DNA of 23,683 nucleotides from the NCBI GenBank assembly GCA_002296285.1, contig DBHX01000037.1, forward strand, positions 1-23,683. The letters are read 5' to 3'. This stretch comes from a bacterium UBP8_UBA817 (lineage in GTDB: Bacteria; Margulisbacteria; Marinamargulisbacteria; UBA817). The position numbers were made by a program, and so were the translations under genes. The notes below the pieces were generated by a model. The model had not been told where the DNA came from. It saw only the letters and a program-made list of their open reading frames with translations, and searched no databases. Positions 15,321 to 22,966 of the stretch are shown here, piece after piece. Within the stretch, counting starts at the first letter, position 1; each line of letters opens with the position of its first letter.

Positions 15321-16552
15321 AAACCATTATGTTTTCCCCGAGAAATACGGGATTTATATTTAATCGATTTCATACATTCACTGAACATTTATTGAATCAC
15401 TTTAAATTATTTACTCAATTGAAAGATCTCTCTCATCATTTCAAGCCAGCTAATCTAATTTATTTTGATCAAAATAGCTACTCAAAAAATGAGCTTTTCA
15501 AACTCTATAAATCAGAACACATTGACTTTATTTCAACCATAGACACCTACATTACCCACCATTTAGACAACCATCAAAAAAATTTGCCCGATGGGTTGCT
15601 TGATTCTAGTTTTTTGGAAATGATTGCGCGATTTCATTTGGTTAAAGAAATGCTTGCCACTCGGCAAGTGGATTACCTGTTTATTTGTACAACAGAAATA
15701 TATTTAATTGATTTAGCTCGTGAAATGAATGTTAAAACGATATTTTTAGAACATGCCCCTAACTTTTTTCCCTTTACTGTATTTGATGACACAAAACGTC
15801 ACCATTTGCCATTTACAGCCAAATTCCCTGATATGATACTCTCCGAAAATCAACTATCCACTCGCCACTGGCACTACCAGTGCAATCGTTTGAATCAAAC
15901 ACATACCAAAATTCTTGAAACAGGCTTGCCTCTAGATAATATGGTTAAATTACAACATCCTTTTGATTCAGATAGACAATCATTTACCATTTCAATTTTT
16001 AATACCTGGTTGGATAAAAGCCGTCCAGAAAATTTGATTGAAAATGAATTAAATCTTATTTTACTTTTTGAAAACTTATTCAGATGCCTGAGTGATTTAC
16101 TCCCCATTAAGCCATTTCGTGTTCTTTTAAAAAACCATCCAAAACTAGATGAAAACGCTTATCAGACGCATCGTTTTTATCATCAATTGGCTAAAAAATA
16201 TGGCATTGATGACTTTGAAATATGTAATGACTTGGATGCCACCATTCATCAAACCGATTTGGCCATAACATTAGGAAAATCATCATTATTAACGGATCTT
16301 CTATATTCAAAAAAACCATCCATTATTTACAGTCTACTTTCTGACTCTGTGATATCTTACTTTGATGATATCAATAACATATTCCCTATCGTTTCCTCGG
16401 CCAATGAATTGCATGCATTAATTAAGAAATATTTAGTCTCTAATGAATATGATACTCATCAAAAAAAATTATCCGATATACAAAACCAGTTTCAATTAAA
16501 TAAACGAACACTTGAAGAAAAGTGCCATCAAATTATTAAATATCTAACTTAA
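15317..16552 (+). CDS. Putative GT-B-fold polysaccharide transferase
   Basis: A 411-residue protein without a signal peptide. The N-terminal half contains VDYLFICTTEIYLIDLAREMNVKTIFLEHAPN (about 115-150), a Rossmann-like segment. The C-terminal half has VLLKNHPKLDENAY (about 270), DLDATIHQTDLAITLGKSSLLTDLLYSKKPSIIYS (about 305-340) and LHALIKKYL. The KxHP, then 'TDLAITLGKSSLLTDLL...KP' arrangement is that of capsule or teichoic-type transferases of the GT-B superfamily. The substrate cannot be read. It starts within the zinc-ribbon gene's stop (ATGA) and overlaps the convergent broken methyltransferase by 9 nt. Assignment to the fold is moderate; the reaction is unknown. Confidence 0.68.
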   Translation: MKTIMFSPRNTGFIFNRFHTFTEHLLNHFKLFTQLKDLSHHFKPANLIYFDQNSYSKNELFKLYKSEHIDFISTIDTYITHHLDNHQKNLPDGLLDSSFLEMIARFHLVKEMLATRQVDYLFICTTEIYLIDLAREMNVKTIFLEHAPNFFPFTVFDDTKRHHLPFTAKFPDMILSENQLSTRHWHYQCNRLNQTHTKILETGLPLDNMVKLQHPFDSDRQSFTISIFNTWLDKSRPENLIENELNLILLFENLFRCLSDLLPIKPFRVLLKNHPKLDENAYQTHRFYHQLAKKYGIDDFEICNDLDATIHQTDLAITLGKSSLLTDLLYSKKPSIIYSLLSDSVISYFDDINNIFPIVSSANELHALIKKYLVSNEYDTHQKKLSDIQNQFQLNKRTLEEKCHQIIKYLT

Positions 16553-17255
16553 TTTTGGCGTAAGAAACAGCCACTCCATTGGGCCAATACGACGTTCTGC
16601 CAACAGCATTTCCTTCCATCTCATTGGAAGGAAATCAACCTCTTCAAAGTTATAACCCTCTGGTTTCTTTGAATCTTCGATGCTGTAAATTGACTGAATA
16701 TGGTGAGAGTTACATAGCGCATCTTTAATTTGCTTTGAAATGCCCAATTCAAAACAATCATGTGTTTCAATTAATAAATGACAATTCTTAAAATAGGGGG
16801 CTGTATGTGAGCTAAATAATTCTTTTTCATAGCCTTCACAGTCACAAATGAGTAGAGTTTCATTGTCTGGCATTGCCTTGATTTGATTGATCCCAAAGAT
16901 CGTATATGATCACTCTACCCTCAACGGAATTGATTTTTGCCATGTCTAAGCATAACTTTTGAGCATCTGGGTCTATATCATAGGCATGAATCATCGCCGA
17001 CTTGAATCGCCTGGCAAAACCAACGGAATAATAGCCTTCCGCACACCCAATATTAATCACTGTTCGAAATTCTTTTGTTAAAATTTCGTTTATAGTTTCA
17101 CTCAATTCGTGTTCATAACTTCCCAAAAGCTTGGGAAATAAATTGCAGTGATATTGATCAAAATCTAAATATTTCATGCCCTTAAAGGGCCAATTTCTAA
17201 CGATACGATCAGGAAAAAAAGCATTACATATTGCGAACACAGATGCCATTGTCAT
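16544..17255 (-). pseudogene. Class I methyltransferase broken by one frameshift
   Basis: Two reading frames (16860-17255 and about 16544-16900) make one methyltransferase of about 235 residues. The first carries motif I VINIGCAEGYYSVGFARRF and the acidic residue in IHAYDIDPDAQKL. The second carries LLICDCEGYEKELF, the DxEGxE motif common in FkbM-like enzymes, and a C-terminal part. Removing one base within CCCAAAG (16892-16898, plus strand) gives a continuous reading that joins YDLG to INQIKAMPDNETLLICD. This is either a recent pseudogene or a sequencing error, since both halves look well conserved. TGA-TAAAAT (hexamer 17263-17268, minus) lies 7 nt before the ATG. Confidence 0.75.
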
Positions 17256-17305
17256 GATTTATATTTTATCATAACAATACACTCCCGCTTTTTTGATTCA
17301 CCCGT

Positions 17306-17311
17306 TATAAT
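17306..17311 (+). promoter_or_regulatory. -10 element of lepA
   Basis: Consensus TATAAT ending 8 nt before the lepA ATG, with no Shine-Dalgarno between and no recognisable -35. Confidence 0.5.
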
Positions 17312-17319
17312 ACACATTA

Positions 17320-19110
17320 ATGGAACACATTCGAAACTTTTGCATCATTGCGCACATTGATCACGGGAAATCAACATTATCGGACCGGCTGATTGAATTA
17401 ACCAATACGGTTGAGCAACGGGACATGAAAGCACAACTTCTCGATACCATGGACTTGGAACGTGAACGTGGGATTACGATCAAAATGCAAGCCGTTCGCT
17501 TGGATTATGTTAAAGGTAACGCAACGTATACATTAAATCTCATTGATACTCCTGGGCATGTGGATTTTAGTTATGAGGTATCTCGGTCACTTGCCGCTTG
17601 TGAGGGGGCCTTGCTATTGGTGGATGCCGCGCAAGGCATTGAAGCCCAAACCATTGCCAATTTTTATTTGGCCCTTGAAAATGATTTGGAAATTATTCCG
17701 GTCATTAATAAAATTGATTTGCCAGCGGCTGATGCGGATAAAGTTGCCATGGACATTGAACAAGTCTTTGGGATTCCGGCTGAAGACTGCATCAAATGTT
17801 CTGCAAAATCCGGCATTGGCGTGGATGGCATATTGGATCATGTTGTTGAAAAGATTCCCGCACCAACATCACAGTTTAATGATGACAAATTACGCGCGCT
17901 TATTTTTGATGCGCATTATGATTCGTATCGTGGGGTGATTGCTTATGTACGAGTCATGAATGGCGAACTAAAAAAAGGGGATAGAATTCAAATGATGTCA
18001 ACGGGCCGAACCTTTGATGTCACAGATATTGGCCATTTCAAACCCAAAATGACGTCTTCCGGCCAGATTATAAATGGAAATGTGGGGTATGTAACATCCA
18101 GCATGAAACAAGTGGATGATGCAAATATTGGCGACACCATCACCCTATCGAAATCACCGGCTACCGATGCGTTATCTGGATACAAAGAAGTGAAGCCCAT
18201 GGTTTTTTCTGGCATTTACCCAGTGGATACCAATGATTATGAAGATTTAAAAGTGGCCCTTGAAAAATTAAAACTGAATGACTCTTCACTAACATTTGAT
18301 ACAGAAAGCTCTCAAGCCTTGGGGTTTGGTTTTCGCTGTGGCTTTTTGGGGCTACTCCACATGGAAATTATTCAAGAACGCATTGAGCGAGAATTTAATA
18401 TTGATATTGTATTAACCGCACCCAGTGTTACTTATAAAATTAAACAAACCAATGGCAATGAATTTAATTTGGATAACCCCAGTGATTACCCTGATGTTCA
18501 GAGTATCGAAGAAATTCAGGAACCTTACGTCGGGCTATCCATAATTGCTCCCACGCAATATACCGGGGCAATTATGGAATTGGCCCAAGAACACCGAGGC
18601 GTGTATGTAAAAACAGAACTCATTGACGCGTTACGACAAAGCTTTGTGTATGAAATTCCAATGAATGAAATTATTTCCAATTTTTTTGATAAACTTAAAT
18701 CTCGTACTCAAGGCTACGCATCCATGGATTACTGGATTGAAGGGTATAAGCCAACCAAGCTGGTAAAAGTGAATATGATGATCAATGGGGATCCTGTGGA
18801 TGCCTTATCATTTATTGCCCACAATACAAAAGCCCGGCATATTGCCGGAAAAATGGCCGAAAAATTAAAGGAACTCATCCCTCAGCAATTGTATGAAGTG
18901 ATTGTCCAAGGTGCCATTGGTGGAAAGATTATTTGCCGAGAAACCATCAAGGCCCTGCGAAAAAATGTAACGGCACGCTGTTATGGTGGCGATATTACTC
19001 GGAAACGAAAGCTTTTGGAAAAACAAAAAGCGGGTAAAAAGAAAATGAAACAACTGGGTTCCATTTCAGTCCCCAAAGAAGCGTTTCTATCCGCCCTTCG
19101 CTTGGACTAA
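17320..19110 (+). CDS. lepA: Elongation factor 4 (LepA) translational GTPase
   Basis: Ribosome-associated GTPase of 596 residues, full length. The G domain shows AHIDHGKST (11-19, G1), RGITIK (G2), DTPGH (G3), NKID (G4) and SAK (G5). The later domains include LGFGFRCGFLGLLHMEIIQERIERE and the LepA-specific C-terminal part with KALRKNVTARCYGGDITRKRKLLEKQKAGKKKMKQ. Some wording (LDTMDLERERGITIKMQAVRLDY, DALSFIAHNTKA) looks less like typical proteobacterial LepA, which leaves the host lineage open. The stop overlaps that of the convergent transporter gene by 4 nt (CTAA). No signal peptidase gene follows, unlike the common lepA-lepB order. Confidence 0.97.
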   Translation: MEHIRNFCIIAHIDHGKSTLSDRLIELTNTVEQRDMKAQLLDTMDLERERGITIKMQAVRLDYVKGNATYTLNLIDTPGHVDFSYEVSRSLAACEGALLLVDAAQGIEAQTIANFYLALENDLEIIPVINKIDLPAADADKVAMDIEQVFGIPAEDCIKCSAKSGIGVDGILDHVVEKIPAPTSQFNDDKLRALIFDAHYDSYRGVIAYVRVMNGELKKGDRIQMMSTGRTFDVTDIGHFKPKMTSSGQIINGNVGYVTSSMKQVDDANIGDTITLSKSPATDALSGYKEVKPMVFSGIYPVDTNDYEDLKVALEKLKLNDSSLTFDTESSQALGFGFRCGFLGLLHMEIIQERIEREFNIDIVLTAPSVTYKIKQTNGNEFNLDNPSDYPDVQSIEEIQEPYVGLSIIAPTQYTGAIMELAQEHRGVYVKTELIDALRQSFVYEIPMNEIISNFFDKLKSRTQGYASMDYWIEGYKPTKLVKVNMMINGDPVDALSFIAHNTKARHIAGKMAEKLKELIPQQLYEVIVQGAIGGKIICRETIKALRKNVTARCYGGDITRKRKLLEKQKAGKKKMKQLGSISVPKEAFLSALRLD

Positions 19111-19967
19111 CGGTACTTTGCAACAATCATTAATGATGTCACCACGCAGACAAACCCCATGGTGTTCTGAAGAGTGAATACTTCATTGAAAAAAACAGCC
19201 CCTGTAATGGATGTAAAGAGAACAATACTCATCATAAAGATGGAGGATACGGAGGCCGATGAAAACTTAAATCCCAAGGTCATTAATAATTGGCCTATCA
19301 AACCAAACGTACAAAATATCACTAATGGTAATAACAGTTGTGGGTCTAAAGAAAAAAGGCCTGAGCTGGCTGGCAACAACATACATAGGCATGAAAATAA
19401 ATATGTCCAAAAAACAAGTGTAACTGTGTCATGAGTATGTCGCAGTTTTTTTAAACTTAAATAAACCCCAGCGTTAAATAATGATCCTATGAATGCAAAT
19501 AAATCCCCCCATTCAATGGGATTAAATGATGATATATTGAGAACCATCATTAAACCAATAAATGCCAATGGTAATGATGCTATAGAATAGCGATGCAACG
19601 GCTTTTTTAAATAAATGGCTTCAATGATCACCGTCCATAGAATGGATAATTCAAAAATAAGTGTACTTTTCGCAATTCCGCCATATTTATATGCAAAAAA
19701 AAGAAGGGTCATTGCACCCATTCCACACACAACTCGAATCAATAGAAGCGGCCAATCGTGAATGGTGACGGGTTGTTTTTTAATTGTACAATACGGCCCC
19801 AAATAAATAGGGGCTGCTAAAAACCGAAAAAACATAATGATCCAAATGGACGTTCCCGCGGTTAACCACTTTGCTAAGGAAAAACTCACCGCAAAAAATG
19901 CATTTGCACTAAAAATAATCAAGGGGCCGATGGTCAGTGACGACAAAAATCTAAATGTATTCATCAT
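19107..19967 (-). CDS. EamA/DMT-family membrane transporter
   Basis: An inner-membrane protein of 286 residues with about ten hydrophobic segments, as in drug/metabolite exporters. The two EamA repeats can be seen: residues about 10-135 and 145-285, the second starting WGDLFAFIGSLFNAGVYLSLKKL. Conserved features such as FRFLAAP and ALxFxxxxxG-like segments agree with the family. The substrate is unknown. Tandem ATGs at 19967 and 19964 are preferred over a GTG at 19973; no Shine-Dalgarno is evident. It is divergent from the SDR gene, and a TAACATAGTTA palindrome (19976-19986) lies between them. Confidence 0.85.
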   Translation of the reverse strand: MMNTFRFLSSLTIGPLIIFSANAFFAVSFSLAKWLTAGTSIWIIMFFRFLAAPIYLGPYCTIKKQPVTIHDWPLLLIRVVCGMGAMTLLFFAYKYGGIAKSTLIFELSILWTVIIEAIYLKKPLHRYSIASLPLAFIGLMMVLNISSFNPIEWGDLFAFIGSLFNAGVYLSLKKLRHTHDTVTLVFWTYLFSCLCMLLPASSGLFSLDPQLLLPLVIFCTFGLIGQLLMTLGFKFSSASVSSIFMMSIVLFTSITGAVFFNEVFTLQNTMGFVCVVTSLMIVAKYR

Positions 19968-19975
19968 TTGCACGA

Positions 19976-19986
19976 TAACATAGTTA
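19976..19986. promoter_or_regulatory. Palindrome between divergent transporter and SDR genes
   Basis: TAAC-ATA-GTTA in the 20-bp gap between the start codons at 19967 (minus) and 19988 (plus). It overlaps -10-like hexamers on both strands (TAACAT 6 nt before the SDR ATG). It may be a compact divergent promoter or operator. Confidence 0.4.
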
Positions 19987-19987
19987 G

Positions 19988-20803
19988 ATGTCCCTTAACA
20001 GTAAAACAATCATTGTAACCGGCTCCAGTCGTGGCATTGGGCGAGAAATCGCCTTAAAATGTGCCTCAGATGGGGCCAATATCGTGATTATTGGAAAAAC
20101 CTCCAACCCACATCCAACACTGCAAGGGACCATCTTTTCTGTAGCGAAAGAAGTCGAAGATGTAGGCGGTCAGGCGCTGCCCATTGAACTTGACCTACGT
20201 GATGATCATTATTACCAAGCGGCCATTCAGAAAATCATGGACAGGTTTGGTGCCATTCATGCACTGGTGAATAATGCCTCGGCGTTATTTATGGCCCCCA
20301 TTCAGGAAACCCCCACCAAAAAATATGACTTAATTCATGGGGTCAATGGGCGTGCCACCTTTTTATTTACCCAAGCATGTTTACCTCATCTACTCACCCA
20401 CCGCACATCGGATGTGATCACCATTTCCCCACCACTCAATTTGAAAACAAAAGAGTTTGGCAAATGCCCAGCGTATACGATGTCAAAATACAACATGAGT
20501 ATGGTTACATTGGCCTTGAGTCAAACCTATCGACGAAAAGGGGTACGGGCCAACTCTCTTTGGCCAAAAACCACGGTGGCAACAGCCGCCATAAAACACA
20601 CCTTGCCAAAGGCCATTTATATGGCATCCCGCCATGCCCGAATTATGGGCGATGCCGCCTATGAAATTTTAATTCATAATGACCGGAATCATACGGGCAA
20701 TTTCTATTTGGACGATGATGTTTTAATTAATGCTGGTGCCACCAATTTAATGCAATACAAACGGAACCGCCTCTTGCCAACGGTTCCGGATTTGTTTTTA
20801 TGA
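19988..20803 (+). CDS. Short-chain dehydrogenase/reductase (HSDL2-like)
   Basis: NAD(P)-dependent oxidoreductase of 271 residues. TGSSRGIGREIA (11-22) is the cofactor glycine motif. DLR at 69-71, NNASAL (95-100), Ser147 in TISPP, and Tyr163/Lys167 in PAYTMSKYNMS form the usual catalytic set. The insertion GKTSNPHPTLQGTIF and the tail with DGDVLINAG-like FYLDDDVLINAGATNL recall the hydroxysteroid-dehydrogenase-like 2 group, whose substrate is poorly known. The last codons hold a terminator hairpin (20762-20799). The stop overlaps birA by 6 nt (convergent). Lipid metabolism is a guess from the neighbouring carboxylase. Confidence 0.88.
   Translation: MSLNSKTIIVTGSSRGIGREIALKCASDGANIVIIGKTSNPHPTLQGTIFSVAKEVEDVGGQALPIELDLRDDHYYQAAIQKIMDRFGAIHALVNNASALFMAPIQETPTKKYDLIHGVNGRATFLFTQACLPHLLTHRTSDVITISPPLNLKTKEFGKCPAYTMSKYNMSMVTLALSQTYRRKGVRANSLWPKTTVATAAIKHTLPKAIYMASRHARIMGDAAYEILIHNDRNHTGNFYLDDDVLINAGATNLMQYKRNRLLPTVPDLFL
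20762..20799 (+). terminator. Intrinsic terminator inside the SDR coding end, usable in both directions
   Basis: A perfect 8-bp stem CGGAACCG/CGGTTCCG (20762-20769 and 20781-20788) with an 11-nt loop is followed on the plus strand by TTTGTTTTT (20791-20799), all before the SDR stop codon. Read on the minus strand, the same hairpin follows the birA stop and is trailed by a weaker TTTGTATT. Confidence 0.75.
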
Positions 20804-21367
20804 CTCCACGATTGGTTGCTTAAATAGTTGAAATAATTGCTTCGTAATTGGCTTAACCAATTTTAACTTTTGATAGGTTGCGTTTGTTTCAAGATAAATT
20901 GATGTAGCCTTATCCTTTAATGATTCTGGAAATGATCTTTGATTAATACTTAATCCTATCCCAATAATTAAGAAGTCCAATTTGCTAATTGGACCAGATG
21001 ACATTTCAGATTCCATCAAAATGCCACCAACCTTTTTGTTTTTTATGTAAAGATCGTTGGGATACCGAATCTCAACCGTTACACCTGTGAGTTTCTGAAT
21101 CGAATGTTGAATGCATGTTGAAATTTGGTGATGGTATGATTCAATTGAATCAAAATGAAATTCCTTTGGAATAAACCCGAGTGTATAGTAAAGCCCTCCA
21201 GATGATTTGGAATACCAGGATTTGCCATGGGTTCCTTTTCCGTTGGTTTGTTGATCAGCAATAACTAAAAACCCATCATTAAGCAACTCTGGGTGTTTTT
21301 TTAATACCCGTTTGCCATGTTCATTCGTAGAATCAATAACTTTTTTTGATATTACTTTTATTCCCAT
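20798..21367 (-). CDS. birA: Biotin--protein ligase, catalytic domain only
   Basis: Activates biotin with ATP and attaches it to the lysine of a carboxylase carrier domain. The 189 residues comprise the catalytic fold only; the N-terminal winged helix of E. coli BirA is absent, so it should not act as a repressor. DSTN (12-15), the biotin/AMP loop TNGKGTHGKSW (41-51), GGLYYTLGF, RYPNDLYIKNKKVGGILME (101-119; usually KWPND) and the GIGLSINQ segment are present. The C-terminal small domain is short or absent. It lies 22 bp downstream of, and in the same direction as, the biotin-carboxylase remnant, its likely substrate. No Shine-Dalgarno is visible. Confidence 0.92.
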   Translation of the reverse strand: MGIKVISKKVIDSTNEHGKRVLKKHPELLNDGFLVIADQQTNGKGTHGKSWYSKSSGGLYYTLGFIPKEFHFDSIESYHHQISTCIQHSIQKLTGVTVEIRYPNDLYIKNKKVGGILMESEMSSGPISKLDFLIIGIGLSINQRSFPESLKDKATSIYLETNATYQKLKLVKPITKQLFQLFKQPIVES

Positions 21368-21389
21368 GCCAAATTAACTTATCTTAATT

Positions 21390-22281
21390 TTAAAGCAAAG
21401 GTTCACGTGATTCGAAACGAATCATCTCAAATCCTTTGGTACCATCATGGATTGAGCCTCGACTTTTTCGACATGATTCAAAATAATCCGATGCTCTATA
21501 ATTATATTCACGAGCGGGTAAATCAGCTGGAAGTTTTATTGCACGGGCCATTTTCATCTGCTCTACGGTAACAAAAGCCAATGGGTTTGCTGGATCAATT
21601 GGTTCCAATTCATTACCCTCTGGATCGGTGTAAGTTATTGACCCATCGTCTTCTTTTTTAATCATGGTTCCATCAGGAATCCCATCTGTTACTTTAGCAC
21701 CAATAAACTCATCAAATGCGGTTGTGTTCTTTTTCCCTAAAAATTTAGGTGTGGATGACAATTGTTCATCCACCCAATTTTGGAGTCTTTTATTATTTGG
21801 AACCGTTACCACGCGTTCTTGACTACCCTTGTTTAATTTAACAACATAAGTTAAGCCACGTACATCTATATTTTTAATTGTATAACCACCAATTGTTATC
21901 CCATTAGATATTTCACGTTGAGTAAAAAAGTCTTCCGCAGTTATAGATTCGCTGCCTCCACCTCTCATTTTTTTAGCTTGCAACGATGCACATGATGTCC
22001 CATATCGAAGCGCGGTTAAAGCATCTTCTAATGTTGGGGGGAACCCTAATTCCTTATGTAGCTGATTCATATAATCGTCTACTTCAACTTGTGATATATC
22101 AACGGCAACTGACGGTAGTTTTGTGATCTTTTCTCTGCCAGTTATATCTAAGATTGCCTTCAAAATATGTTTTTGAGGATTTCGGAAGTGCGAATTATAA
22201 CGCTGAATGCCATCCAAAACAGGTTCAGGAAATTCACACTGCATATTTCCGGAATCTAACTCTTCAATAAATGCATTTTTT
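21390..22281 (-). pseudogene. Biotin-dependent carboxylase, 3' part with biotin-attachment motif
   Basis: An open frame that ends at 21390. From an internal ATG at 22244 it gives 284 residues, and it reads open upstream to the A6 run at 22276-22281, from which AFIEELDSGN leads into that ATG. Near the end is NPLAFVTVEQMKMARAI: VEQMKM fits the biotinyl-carrier signature (usually EAMKM), with Lys231 (codon 21552-21554) as the probable biotin site. The preceding DGTMIKKEDDG to EPIDP would be the strands of the carrier fold. The first 180 residues (LDGIQRYNSHFRNPQKHI; LEDALTALRYG) match nothing I can name. It is followed at 22 bp by birA. It belongs with the two fragments upstream. Confidence 0.6.
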
Positions 22282-22966
22282 GTTGCATATCTTCTTGATT
22301 GGTAAGAATTTCAGCACTGCCATCAATCACACCTGTTAACCGAATATGCCTGACATTCTGTGTGTCTTCACTTTTGGTATACCGCATCGAGCTTTACCCC
22401 AATACTGTTGGCTAAAATAGCAGCTGGGATACTAAGCCCTTTTTCGTATGCTGTTACTGGATGCTCCACTTGCAGCCGGACATTGGTTTCCAAAAAATAA
22501 AAATCACTTTGTGGATCCAATGGATTTGACACCAATAATTCAAGTGTATTTGCGCCCTCCAGATTACTTTCATTTGCAAATATTTGCGCTTGCCTATCAA
22601 TTCTTTCCTCTAGTTTAGTGTTCAATTCCACCGTTCCCTCGGCCTTTTTTTGCCCTCTTTCCTGAGCACTGCACTCTCGTTTTCCAGCAATTACTTTGTC
22701 AATGAGTTGAAGTTCAATATGATGGGCATTTTGAATCCCCATCTGCAAGACCAACGGCCTTTTTACACCTGGGGCTAAAAATGCTTTACCTTCGTTGTGG
22801 CAACGTGATATTGCATCTGTTATTTCCAGTGTTTTTTCAGCAATATATGCATGATCGCTCAGTTGATTTCGATCAAAGTTTATTGGAACAATCTCTCGGC
22901 CACCACCCGTGGAAGGGTGCTTAATGTAAATATCAACACTATTTAAATTTGATTTACCTTCTAATA
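22276..22966 (-). pseudogene. Biotin-dependent carboxylase, central biotin-carboxylase part (two frames)
   Basis: Continues the ATP-grasp domain after the A7 run. The order is YIKHPSTGGGREI (ATP loop, Lys kept, one Gly fewer than GGGGRG), NAHHIELQLID, KRECSAQERGQK (Cys and Lys of CSxQRRxQK), NTLELLV, and FYFLETNVRLQVEHPVT with Glu, Asn, Arg, Gln, Val and Glu of the active site. IPAAILANSIGVKL then resembles the segment after this motif in multidomain acetyl-CoA carboxylases. A stop at 22368-22370 follows a run of four A; deleting one A opens a third frame for about 30 residues, including VRHIRLTG with a candidate for the family's late Arg. That frame needs one more A at 22276-22281 to rejoin the 3' part. 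Confidence 0.72.

Noticed and set aside
17543..17938. 131-codon open frame on the plus strand within lepA
   Set aside because: It overlaps the conserved LepA GTPase domain in another frame, and its product is a Trp/Leu-rich shadow without motifs.
19079..19108. Hairpin-like AAGCG/CGCTT with flanking AGTCC/GGACT at the lepA end
   Set aside because: The two halves are separated by an unpaired bulge and no T run follows on either strand, so it is not a credible terminator.
19174..19434. 86-codon plus-strand frame opposite the EamA transporter
   Set aside because: Antisense to a well-formed membrane protein; low-complexity Asn/Lys composition is typical of a reverse shadow.
20377..20664. 95-codon open frame within the SDR gene
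   Set aside because: Shadow frame across the SDR active-site region; no start signals or recognisable motif.
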